In this document: positions 44,721 through 54,000 of the stretch, in pieces | Position numbering within the stretch: the stretch's first letter is position 1 | Layout of the letters: the number at the start of each line of letters is the position of its first letter | Assembly: GCA_963989245.1 (NCBI GenBank) | Contig: OZ022339.1 | Coordinates: 16,688,106 to 16,752,105, forward strand | DNA length: 64,000 bases | Origin: Nansenia antarctica | Lineage: Eukaryota > Chordata > Actinopteri > Argentiniformes > Microstomatidae | Direction of reading: 5' to 3' | Program-made: the position numbers and the translations under genes | Notes under the pieces: model-generated | The model's database searches: none | Seen by the model: the letters and a program-made list of their open reading frames with translations, nothing else | Told to the model about the DNA's origin: nothing

Positions 44721-45860
44721 TCATTTTCCTACCCTGGTCTTCTTCCCTCGTGCACCTTTTGCACCCCTTCCTGATCTTGTCCTCACCCTCTGTACATCTG
44801 CATATAGTCCTTCATCTGAACCTTTTCTTTTCCCCACGCCCTCTGTTGAAGGCCCTGCCTCATCCATCTCTCCATCCCTCACTGCGTTGTCGAGGCTGGC
44901 TCCAATCTCCTCTCTCTCTTTACCCTCCACTTCCACCGGACCAGGCCCCTCCACTTCCGGCTCCAGCTGGGTCTCCTCCACCACCTCAGCTTGTCCTCCT
45001 CCCTCCGTCACGTCTTCATGGCTCCTTTCCCCTCCTTCTCCTTGTGTCTCCACCTCTTCCTCCTCCACCACCTCCTCCTCTCCCTCCATCTCCTCTTCTT
45101 CGTCCCCCTCCTCCTCCACCTCCACCTCCACCACCTCCTCCTCCTCCTTCTTCTCCTTCTCCTTCTCCTCCTCTTCCTCATCACTGCTCACTCTCTCTCC
45201 TCCATCATATCTCCTTCCCATGCATTCACGTGCATAATGTCCTTGTTTATTGCACTTAAAACACACGAACTCCGGGCATTCTCTTATAACATGTCCTGGC
45301 TTAATACACAGCCTACACACCCTTACTTGTTTGTCATGAATAACCCTAAAGTGATCCACTCCAACCAGGGTCTCAAACTTGGTAGAATATGGTAACGACC
45401 TCACCTCTTCGGTGAACTTCACCTTCATGTATCTCGTCCCGTCTGCTATGTCCGTTCCCGGCCACGTCTTTCTCTTTATCGGTGACACCGCCTTCACCCC
45501 CCACGACTCCAGCCTGTACCTGATCACGTCATCCTTCAGATATACCGGGAGATTCAAAAATGATACCACCATCTCATCCACTGCCAAGTCCTTTCCCATT
45601 ATTCTCACGTCTTTTATCATGAAACCATCCGTGAGCTTGTCCTTTCCTCTCCTCGATGCCAGCGTGATCTCATATTTTCTGTCTCCTTTATCCCGACAGC
45701 CCTCCACATTTCCACACACCTCCTTTATTCCTCGTAACATTTCCATCATAGTGATTTTGCTTCCCTGCTCCAATCCCACTTCCACCGTCAAACTTGCGTC
45801 GTACCGTTTATCCGTGTTGCTTTCATCGTCGTCCGTTCCATTCGCTGTGTTCGTTGCCAT
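44721..45860 (-). CDS. Tx1-like LINE ORF1 protein, 379 aa
   Basis: Intact frame. The N-terminal half has an RRM-like nucleic-acid-binding look (LTVEVGLEQGSKITMMEMLR, TRYMKVKFTEE). Two CCHC knuckles follow (CRLCIKPGHVIREC and CFKCNKQGHYAREC, about residues 190-225). The C-terminal part is a very long acidic run of Glu/Val/Lys, then a basic end. ORF1 proteins coat LINE RNA. The acidic tract produces false Ser/Pro/Leu-rich frames on the + strand. Confidence 0.8.
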   Translation of the reverse strand: MATNTANGTDDDESNTDKRYDASLTVEVGLEQGSKITMMEMLRGIKEVCGNVEGCRDKGDRKYEITLASRRGKDKLTDGFMIKDVRIMGKDLAVDEMVVSFLNLPVYLKDDVIRYRLESWGVKAVSPIKRKTWPGTDIADGTRYMKVKFTEEVRSLPYSTKFETLVGVDHFRVIHDKQVRVCRLCIKPGHVIRECPEFVCFKCNKQGHYARECMGRRYDGGERVSSDEEEEEKEKEKKEEEEVVEVEVEEEGDEEEEMEGEEEVVEEEEVETQGEGGERSHEDVTEGGGQAEVVEETQLEPEVEGPGPVEVEGKEREEIGASLDNAVRDGEMDEAGPSTEGVGKRKGSDEGLYADVQRVRTRSGRGAKGARGKKTRVGK

Positions 45861-46025
45861 GTCGTCCGTCCTTAGAAGCCCCCGATCAGCACGAAGCTGT
45901 CGGGGTACTCAAAATCCTAAACTCGCTTAAATAAAGATGTTATTATAAAGTTCGCTTGTTGTTTGTCAAAACACGCTCAAACTTTCTCACACTCTTGCTC
46001 TCGTTCACTTCCGCTCATGTGCATA

Positions 46026-46063
46026 GACGGCGACTCTACCTCCTGCGCCACAGCCGCCCCAAC
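46026..46063 (-). repeat. SINE head (A-box part) next to the LINE 5' end
   Basis: The reverse strand reads ggctgtggcgcaggaggtag then agtcgccgtc, as in the head of the SINE at 9499-9733, and is cut off before the B box by the LINE. Confidence 0.6.
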
Positions 46064-46379
46064 CCTGTATAATCACGCATGTTTTATGGTTTCTTGTCTA
46101 TGGTTGATGTGGGACATGGTTGCTTGCTGGCTTTGGAACACAGGTTGTGGTTGTAAAAGAGATTTGTCTACTCTCCACAGGACTTAAAATAAACTGTTGA
46201 GTGTGCCAGGAATCACAGCAGTATTATAAAGCAATCTGGCTCCTGATGTCAACGTTGTAAGACAACCCACGACTAGTCCGGGGGACACACTGCCTCGGTT
46301 CATAGACCCACAGATGGAGGGCCGTACGACCAATGCTGCTGTTGTATGACACTTATTGTCCCTAAATCCCAATATATAC

Positions 46380-46720
46380 ATGCACACTGCGTGCACAATT
46401 ATTGGGCAAGTCAGTATTCTGAGTTCTGACCGTAACATTATTTCTATGCACATTAAATGTGCTCTGCAAATCTAAACCACATCAGCTTGAATGAAGGTTA
46501 TATTAAGGTGTGCATAATTATTAGTCAGCTTCTTTACCTCAGGTAAAATGGGCCAAAAGGGAGATTTAACTGGGCCAAAAAGGAGATTTAACTGACACTA
46601 AAAACTCAAAGATTGTAAAATGCCTTTCAGATGCATGCAGTACTTCTGAAATAGCTAAACTATTGAGGCGTGGCCACCTGACAATCAAACGTTTTGTTGT
46701 GACGGAAAGTCAAGGTGCCT
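46380..46720 (+). pseudogene. Tc1/mariner-like transposon remnant
   Basis: Contains the end-like 'tgcacaattattgggcaagt' and, after a spacer, an open piece reading KNSKIVKCLSDACSTSEIAK then LLRRGHLTIKRFV, which resembles the N-terminal helix-turn-helix of a fish Tc1-like transposase. The rest is lost. Confidence 0.45.
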
Positions 46721-46882
46721 AACATAAATACTGGTAGAAACGCAGGCAAACACTAGGCTGAGGACCTTGCCTCAGTTCATGGACGCCAAAGTCCTTAAGA
46801 CATCACTGCTGTTCAACAAAACAGTGACGAGAACAGTGTTCTTGTCAGAACCAGACAAAGTATTGGGGAATTCATGATAACT

Positions 46883-46888
46883 TTTATT
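46883..46888 (-). terminator. nme2: nme2 polyadenylation signal
   Basis: AATAAA on the - strand (+ strand tttatt), about 290 nt downstream of the stop codon. It is the best candidate end of the 3'UTR. Confidence 0.6.
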
Positions 46889-47177
46889 GACAAGTGCTCC
46901 ACAGTCATAAAGCAAACACAGAAACATTCTCCAGGACTACAGCTTTCAGGATAGGTCGGTCAGTCTGTCACTCACACGGGGTCCCAAATCACAACAACCC
47001 TCATCCTCTTAAGGCACGCACTCAACCCACTAGTGGACGAGTACACACGTCAGAGACCAGGGTTACAGAAGTGGGACACAGTAAAAGAGATGCACGTCGG
47101 TCGGTCGGTTGGTTGGTTCTTGGGTTGGAGTAGAGGGCAGGTTGGCGGTGGGGGGTGTGGGGGGGTGGTGGGGGTTC

Positions 47178-47295
47178 CTACTCGTACAGCCAGGGCTGGG
47201 CGGCGGCCTTCCACACGAGCAGCTCCTCGGGCTTGAACCACAGGGCGATCTCAGCCTTGGCAGTCTCCAGAGAGTCACTGCCGTGCATGATGTTC
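47178..47295 (-). CDS. nme2: nme2 coding exon 4 with active-site His
   Basis: Completes Arg, then NIMHGSDSLETAKAEIALWF to PWLYE and TAG (47180-47178). The phospho-acceptor His is at 47285-47283. Confidence 0.95.
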
Positions 47296-48516
47296 CTGAG
47301 AGAGATAGAGATAGAGAGAGATATAGAGAGAGGGGGCAACCGGTCAGAGACAAGCGTCAGAGGCAACAAATGTGCATGAGTGGACATTGCGCTAGTCTCG
47401 ACATCTTTTTCAGTTTGTAGAGCGTCTTTGAGTGTTAAGAAAAGCGCTATATAAGTCTAATAATGTATTATTATCTGCTCAGTGTGCATAGCAGGGTACA
47501 GCTCTTATACCGGGGGGAGGGGAGGGGGTTAGGGTCTGGGAAAGGGCCCGAATGCAGCAGCTACAATGAGACCCTGCGTGTTTTAGAAGTGCTTCAACGG
47601 CGCCAGGTGGTTGTTGGTTCCCGTCGCTCACCTGCCAACCTCGACGCAGAAGTCCCCACGGATGGTTCCGGGCTTGGAGTCAGCTGGGTTGGTCTCCCCG
47701 AGCATCACTCTGCCGGTCTTCACAGCTCCAAGACCCTCCCAAACCTGGAGAGAGAGAGAGAGAGAGAGACAATATGAAGAACAGTATCATCACAACCTCA
47801 AAGTAAGGTAAAGGGTTGTGCCAGTGTGCACAAAAATCATTGAGGGTGTGTGTGTGTGGTTACCATGCCAACGACGGGGGCGGAGGCCATGAACTTGCAC
47901 AGGCCGCCGTAGAAGGGCAGGTCCTTCAGGCCAATGTAGTGCTGCTTTGCGAAGTCCTCAGTTGGCTGAAAACAACCACAACGCCAGTACAATCAACGGT
48001 CAAAGCACACTGCACTGAGAAGGACCGCAAGACTACCCAAAAGGGTCACATATCTTTATCTTTTATTTATATTATCATCATGATGAGATTTCAACTAATT
48101 TAGTGCAGAGGGTGAATAAAGTCACCCAAACTGTCCACATTCTAACATGCCATGGGAGACTTTATTCACCAAACAAAAGCATGAATGACGATGCTTCATT
48201 TTGTCAACAAAGTGTTGTTGCTAGGTAGGCTAAACACCACATTTAAAACACTTGGCACTAGGTAGTTAAAAAAATTTCCTGCTAGAAGTGTGTATATATG
48301 CATGTATAGGCCTATATATTCTTAATATAAATATAATATTACGTCTGATGGGATTTTCTAATTGTTAAAAAAAAGTCATATTTGTGACATTACGTGGAAG
48401 AACTTCATGGCGATGAGCTTCAAGCCCTTCATCTCGAAGCGCTTGATGATCTCGCCGATCAGACACCTCTGGACGCCATCAGGCTTGATGGCAATGAAGG
48501 TACGTTCTGTGGCCAT
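47178..48516 (-). CDS. nme2: nucleoside diphosphate kinase, NME2-like, 151 aa, 4 coding exons
   Basis: Transfers the gamma-phosphate from ATP to nucleoside diphosphates through a phosphohistidine, in cytosolic hexamers. Coding exons: 48516-48394, 47965-47864, 47744-47632, 47295-47178. All have GT-AG borders and phases 0, 0, 2, giving 151 residues, the family length. Visible motifs: ERTFIAIKPDGVQR near the start, WEGLGAVKTGRVMLGETNPA, DSKPGTIRGDF, and the active-site NIMHGSDS (His117, codon 47285-47283). It ends with WLYE, the group-I NDPK ending. ATG context cacc-ATG-g follows an acceptor at 48521, so translation starts in the second exon. A non-coding first exon lies at 50016. It is closest to NME1/NME2 (nm23); the teleost paralogue cannot be fixed. 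All key residues are intact. Confidence 0.95.
47632..47744 (-). CDS. nme2: nme2 coding exon 3
   Basis: 113 nt, VWEGLGAVKTGRVMLGETNP to GDFCVEVG; acceptor ctctccag follows a GA repeat, donor gtgagc, phase 2. Confidence 0.94.
47864..47965 (-). CDS. nme2: nme2 coding exon 2
   Basis: 34 codons, PTEDFAKQHYIGLKDLPFYG to APVVGM; acceptor gttttcag, donor gtaacc, phase 0/0, 102 nt as in vertebrate NME1/2. Confidence 0.94.
48394..48516 (-). CDS. nme2: nme2 coding exon 1
   Basis: 41 codons, MATERTFIAIKPDGVQRCLI to AMKFFH, donor gtaatg (phase 0). The acceptor gctcgcag lies 4 nt before the ATG. Confidence 0.94.
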
Positions 48517-48519
48517 GGT

Positions 48520-50015
48520 GCTGCGAGCACAGGGAGGACAAGGGTCAGTCAAAAATAAAGTGATAATTTTAATCATCAATAAATATAATTGTTGCATTTA
48601 TAAAGTCATGCATTGCAGATTGAGCAGATCTGATCATTGTAGTCTCGATAGGTTAGATTTTTTTCCATCGTTTACACACTGCTATGGACAGAGCACCAAA
48701 TTAAAACCGCTGATCAACGACCCATGACAGGTGTCAGTGTCACCGTGGAGAACCGCTCCAGAGCAGCTGAACTGCGGGGAGGAAAGCGGTCGACTAAGTA
48801 CAATGAAATGTGTCCTTGACGCTTTGGAACATGACCAGCGGAAAATATTCCCCCCCGCATGCCCATTCCACGCATTGATGCCTGCCTGCCTGCCACTCGT
48901 TTTTTTAGCACAATCTGCAGTTGATGCCAGTTCATGGGCTAATTCTGGACCAGTCGGCCCGCTCCGGTTGTGCAGTCGAGCCCATTCCTGCTGTGGCTGG
49001 AGTCAGACTGACTATACAGCACAATCTGATCTGAGGGGCGACCAGAATAGAGCTGGCACCCACTGATGAGGTAGCACATGTACACGCCATGTGACAGTTT
49101 TAGATCAAAGTCAAGTAAAGATTGATTCGTTACGGCCAACAGTGGCTAAGTGTCTGGGGAACATTAAAACATTAAACAGTGCAAGCTCTATTTATGTCAT
49201 AGGAAATGAGTTATTGACTTCTACAACGCTGCCAAAGTATGCTTTGGGCCACTATGAACTTGAACCATAGCCTACATCTACTAGTTTTCATTGTCAAGAA
49301 CGCGGCCACATCGACACAGGCAGATGCCACATGGTGCCTTTCACCTTCACTGGTTCTTCATTTGCTCATCGCAATGGATCCCGAGTGGGATTAACAAAGC
49401 GACTAACGAACGGTCAAAGTACTCGCCACCAACTACTTGGCATTGAGTGAAACTAAAAGACAGGAATAATCGGGTTATGGCAGACAGATCGCAGGTCCTG
49501 CGGTTTAGCCGTTGATTATTGATGACACTCGCAAAACCGGGTCGGCACCTGTCACCACGCTGTCACCCACGTTGTCTGTCTGACAGTCTGTCTGTCTGTC
49601 TGCCTGTCTGCCTGTCTGTCTGCCTGCCTGTCACCAGTGCACCCACGCTGTCTGTCTGTCTGTGTCTGTCTGTCTGTCTGCCTGTCACCAGTGCACCCAC
49701 GCTGTCTGTCTGCCTGCTTGTCCAGTTCAATTGGCAACATTGCATAACTGATCGCAAGTGAATATCCCTTCATTTGAATTGTCACAACCACGGCGTGAGC
49801 TGTGTCATTTAAAGAGCTAGGTCGGTAAACGTGTACTAGTTCTTTGCACATGTGCACGCCGCCACCAACTTCCGAGGCGAGCTAACATTATTAGACCAGC
49901 AAAATATTACGCTCGGCTGCAGGAGGTGCGTCACATGTTAGCTTTTATCAAATGAAACGCTGTTTGTTAGTGTTAGTAGTAATCGAGTCAAATCGCGACC
50001 ATTCAGGATACATAC
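48520..50015. other. nme2: nme2 first intron
   Basis: No further gene seen. Contains a ctgt-rich minisatellite at 49574-49720; the remainder is unique-looking. Confidence 0.5.
49574..49722 (+). repeat. (CTGT)n / gcctgtcaccagtgcaccca minisatellite
   Basis: ctgtctgt and ctgcctgt runs punctuated by repeated gtcaccagtgcacccacgct. Confidence 0.88.
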
Positions 50016-50085
50016 CTTTGATGAGTAGAGTTCGGTCGACTTGGCAGAGGATGAGGGAGAGTGTCAGAAGCAGGGAGTTCACCAA
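50016..50085 (-). other. nme2: nme2 5' non-coding first exon (5'UTR)
   Basis: Ends at donor aaag-gtatgt (50016/50015). It is the natural partner of the acceptor in front of the nme2 ATG, giving a first intron of about 1.5 kb. The right limit is estimated as about 30 nt below the TATA box. Confidence 0.55.
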
Positions 50086-50110
50086 AGCAGCTGGGGGCAC
50101 CAAAGCCGGT

Positions 50111-50118
50111 ATTATATA
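50111..50118 (-). promoter_or_regulatory. nme2: TATA box of nme2
   Basis: tatataat on the - strand in a GC-rich setting (gcgggggtatataataccgg), about 30 bp upstream of the inferred first exon. Confidence 0.55.
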
Positions 50119-50344
50119 CCCCCGCTGCCGGGCGGGTGGGTGGGGCATGGATGAGGTCAAGACATGACTGATGTTTCATTCCACCGTGTTCTCTGCCCCC
50201 CAACGACCGCCAGCGTGCGATTCAGCGGGTCGATGTGTGCATTGACCTTAATGAGCTGGCCATCTGCTGTTTCACGGTCATGGGCCTACAGTGCTTGCAG
50301 CTTGCAGTATTAGCATTGCAACGGTGTTGCATTAGAGTGGAGAA

Positions 50345-50688
50345 AAAAAAGCAGCATCCGCACATTCAAATCTGTGCAAAAATAAATACAAAATCATTCA
50401 TTTTGTTGTAGGCTTTCGGTCATAGACCTTCTTCAGGCATAAAGCGGTGACAAGTGAATGCAGTAGTATGAAGGGTTCAAACCAAATGATCCCTTGATGT
50501 CTAGCCACAAGGTGAACTATATGACACAGGTGTTGTGCATTGGCTTATCAAGTGATTTTGTTTGAACCCTTTATCGGACTGCATTCACTTGTCACTGCTT
50601 TATGCCTGAAGAAGTTCTATGACTGAAAGCTTGCAATAAATGAATTATTTTATGCACATATTTGAGTGTGCGGATGCTGCATTTTTCA
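50345..50688. mobile_element. 340-bp long inverted repeat element
   Basis: The left arm contains gcagcatccgcacattcaaa, then 'ggctttcggtcatagacctt' and 'cttcaggcataaagcggtga'. The right arm contains their near-complements 'tcactgctttatgcctgaag', 'gactgaaagcttgcaataaa' and gtgtgcggatgctgc. The arms are about 130 bp with a spacer of about 80 bp. No coding capacity; just left of the gypsy element. Confidence 0.65.
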
Positions 50689-50783
50689 TTCTATTTGATA
50701 CTATTCAGCTCCAGCACCTCAGCGGTGGTATTTTCACTATTTTAACGGTGTTGCATTAAAAAACAAAAATCACAAGTGTATGC

Positions 50784-50921
50784 TGTTTCAGTATGTCTTT
50801 TATTAAACTGCGGTTCCTTCCGCTCACGCCCACATACAACATCCGGGTCGTACATGTAACATTATCCGGTCACCCCTAGGTGTCCCTGTAACACAGGCTA
50901 CTAATATGCCTATATGTAACA
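50784..50921 (-). repeat. gypsy 3' LTR, 138 bp
   Basis: Uninterrupted LTR with a polyadenylation-like signal (tttatt on the + strand near 50798). It matches the split LTR at the other end. Confidence 0.88.
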
Positions 50922-51060
50922 TCTCCTTTCCTTTAGCTGTTTGCAAATTACATGCTTGCATCTCCGTCTGCAATTCCATTGACAATAACAATCCCAAACG
51001 TTAACAATAGCATTACAACATTGCATTATTTCCCTTTTTTTTTTTTTTTTTTTTTCAAAG

Positions 51061-54000
51061 TCATAAGTCCAGTCGTTGTGGCGGCCGTGACAGGCGACCA
51101 CTCCGTGAGTAGACACCCTGGCCTGCCGTGGCAGGACCCCCCGGCGTCGCCGGTGCCCTTGGTGTACGAGGATGTACCTCGCCGCCTGTCTCCCCCCGAC
51201 TTGAGACAATCCGTGTCTCGGCTGAGGCAGTCTCCCCAGCGACCTGGGTCTGGTCAGGACTGCTCCGCTCAGGCCGTAGAATGTCTGTCTGTTGCGCTTG
51301 AGCTGAGCGCTCTGCAACACGCAGATCCACTCGGTTGCGAGTGTACAGTGTGCCGTCCACATCCACCACGAACGAGCGGGGAGCGACTCTCTGGAGGCAC
51401 TGGCCTCGTCGCCACCGCCCTGTGCGATCACCTGGCAGAGGCCTCATCCTAATGTGATCTCCAACATCCAGCTCTGGAAGGTCTCTGGCAGACGTGTCAT
51501 AGAATGACTTGGCGACCCGCCGTTTCCACCGCAGCTTCTCTGCCACTCCGTCCACCACACGTGGTAGAAGCAGGCTGTCCGCGACGGGCAGTGAAGTTTT
51601 GAGCCTGCATGCCATTAAGCGCTGGGCCGGGCTGCTGTCCAACCCCTCTGTGGGTGTGTTGCGCAAGTGAAGGATGGCCATCCACGCATCCGTGCCATCC
51701 AATTTCGCCCGCTTGCAGAGTGACTTGACAATCTTAACGGCCGACTCAGCCTTGCCGTTGGATCGAGGATGTCGGGGTGAGGATGTGACATGGGCAAACC
51801 CCCAGCTCGCTGCAAACTTCCTGAACCGTTCGCATGCAAACTGTGGGCCGTTGTCCGAGACCACCCTCTCTGGCTGCCCATAACGTGCAAACTGAGCTTT
51901 GCAGCGTGTGATGAGCGTGTCAGCAGACAGATCTGGCAGCTGGTCGATTTCCCAGAAATCCGAATACTGGTCCAAAATGATGAGAAAGTCCTTGCCCGCA
52001 TATGAGTAGACGTCCATACTCACTGCCTGCCACGGGCGCACCGGTATGTCATGCGACATCATCGGTTCCTTCTGCTGGACCCGTGCGTACTCATTGCATG
52101 CGGAGCAGTTCGCCACAAAGTCCTTTATCTCCGCTCTCATGTTCGGCCAGAAGAGCGTATCCCTGGCCCGTCTGTAACACGCCTCCCCACCAATGTGGCT
52201 AGCGTGTATGCGTTTGAGCAGCTCAGATCTCATGGCTTTTGGTATGACGACGCACTGTCCCCTGTACAACGCTCCGTCTTGAACATTCAGCTCGTCTCTG
52301 AAGGGCCAGTATTCCCGCACTGCCAGCGGAGTGTCCTCTTTAAAGTCTGGCCAGCCACTGAGGATCACAGATGCCAGCTCCTGAAGCACATCATCTGTCT
52401 CTGTGTGCTGCACAATCTGGTGGAATCTGAAAGCCGTAACGTCCAGGTGCTGCGCCTGGTCCAGCTGTGAATACCCGGCCTGGGTGCTGTTCACGGCGCA
52501 CACAGCATGCTGCACGTACGGGGTGTCAGACCCACGGCACGGGGGCGTGGCCCTGCTCAGAGTGTCGCTGACATACATCTCGGGGCCCGGCTTGTACACA
52601 ACATCCAGATTGTAGCTTTGCAGATGCAGCAACATGCCTTGTAGACGTTTCGGTGCGCTCAGGAGGGGCTTCTTGAATATTGTGATAAGCGGCTTGTGGT
52701 CTGTTTCTGCAGTGATAGCCTCCCTGCCATACAGGTACTGGTGGAATCTCTGGCAGGCAAAGACTATGCTCAAACACTCCTTCTCAATCTGAGCGTAGTT
52801 TTGCTCTGTCGGCGAGTTTTGCTCTAGTGCCCTCGATGCAAAAGCCACCGGCTGTCCCCCTTGTAACAAACAGCCCCCCAGCCCGGTCATGCTGGCGTCG
52901 CTCTGGACCGTGACAGGCTTTGTGATATCATAGTACTTGAGGACGGGCGTGCAGGTGACCATACGCTTCACTCCGCGCACTGCATCTTCGTGTTTGGGCA
53001 ACCAGTGCCACATGACGTCCTTATCCAAGACCCTGCGGAGCGGCTCACAGACCTCCGAGAGCTTTGGCAGAAACTTTGCAAGGTACGTCACGAACCCAAT
53101 AAAGCGCTGCACTGCTTTCACGTCGGTGGGTGTCGGCATTTCCAGCACAGCCCGTGTCTTCTCTGGGTCGATTTTCAGTCCCTCCGAGGACAGAATGTGG
53201 CCGTGGAAGTGTACGGCTTTGAGTTTGAACTGTAGCTTGCGTTCACTCAGCCTGAGTCCCACTGCTCTGCATCGTTCCATGAGAGCACTCAAGTTTCTGT
53301 CATGGTCCAGTTCGGCCTCGGCATCCGTATCGCCACACCCGACCACCAGGATGTCATCCGCGATCGGTTCGATGCCGGCCAGGCCCGATAGCAGCTGGTG
53401 TTGCTTGCGCTGGTAGATCTCAGGCGCTACTGAGACTCTGAAAGGGAGCTTGAGCCATCTCATCCGACCCCACGGTGTCCAGAAGGTCGTCAGACGGCTG
53501 CTCGCGTCGTCAAGCTTGCACTGTAAAAAGGCATCACGAGCGTCTGCCAACGTGAAGAGGCGAGCCTTGGGCAACTTGTACAACACATCTTCCAGCGTAG
53601 GCATATGGTAGTGAGACCTCAGCAGCGCTCGGTTGAGAGGCTTTGGATCGATACAGATTCTTATTTTCTCTGGCTTTGCGACAGTCACCATGTTACTTAT
53701 CCATGCTGTCGGCTCAGTCACCGGCTCAATGTTGCCGACCTTGACATGTCTGTCAAGTTCCTCCTTGACTCTCGCCTTCAGAGCCACTGGAACATTCCTC
53801 GGCGCGCACTGCACCGGCGTCACATCAGGATCCAGCTCGAAGTGTATCTCGCCCGGGACTGACTCGATTGGGTCATTGAAGACGTCATGATAGTCTCTCA
53901 GCAGCTGATCTTTGGTGAGGGGCACAGATTGGCTTGCATCAACTGTGTGGAGTTCATCTGGAACGGTGAAGGATACGAGGCCCAGACGTTTGCATGTGCC

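Larger units (their letters stand above)
40650..46025 (-). mobile_element. Tx1-like L1-clade LINE, nearly full length, inactivated
   Basis: 5.4 kb with both ORFs on the - strand. ORF1 is 45860-44721; ORF2 begins at 44719, two bases after the ORF1 stop, and extends to 40897. ORF2 is broken by at least four frameshifts (about 44385, 44340, 42480, 41955). The 5' side is joined to a SINE/tRNA-like A-box segment (46026-46063). The 3' end, with a poly-T run then taaa, abuts a tRNA-like stretch (40609-40649). Length and layout match Tx1-group elements, several of which insert at specific RNA genes. Confidence 0.8.

Noticed and set aside
44360..45395. Pro/Ser/Leu-rich + strand open frames up to 299 codons
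   Set aside because: They are the antisense of the acidic Glu-rich tract of the Tx1 ORF1 and the start of ORF2, not genes.
52937..53416. 159-codon + strand frame within the gypsy element
   Set aside because: Antisense shadow of the reverse transcriptase region of the intact gag-pol frame.
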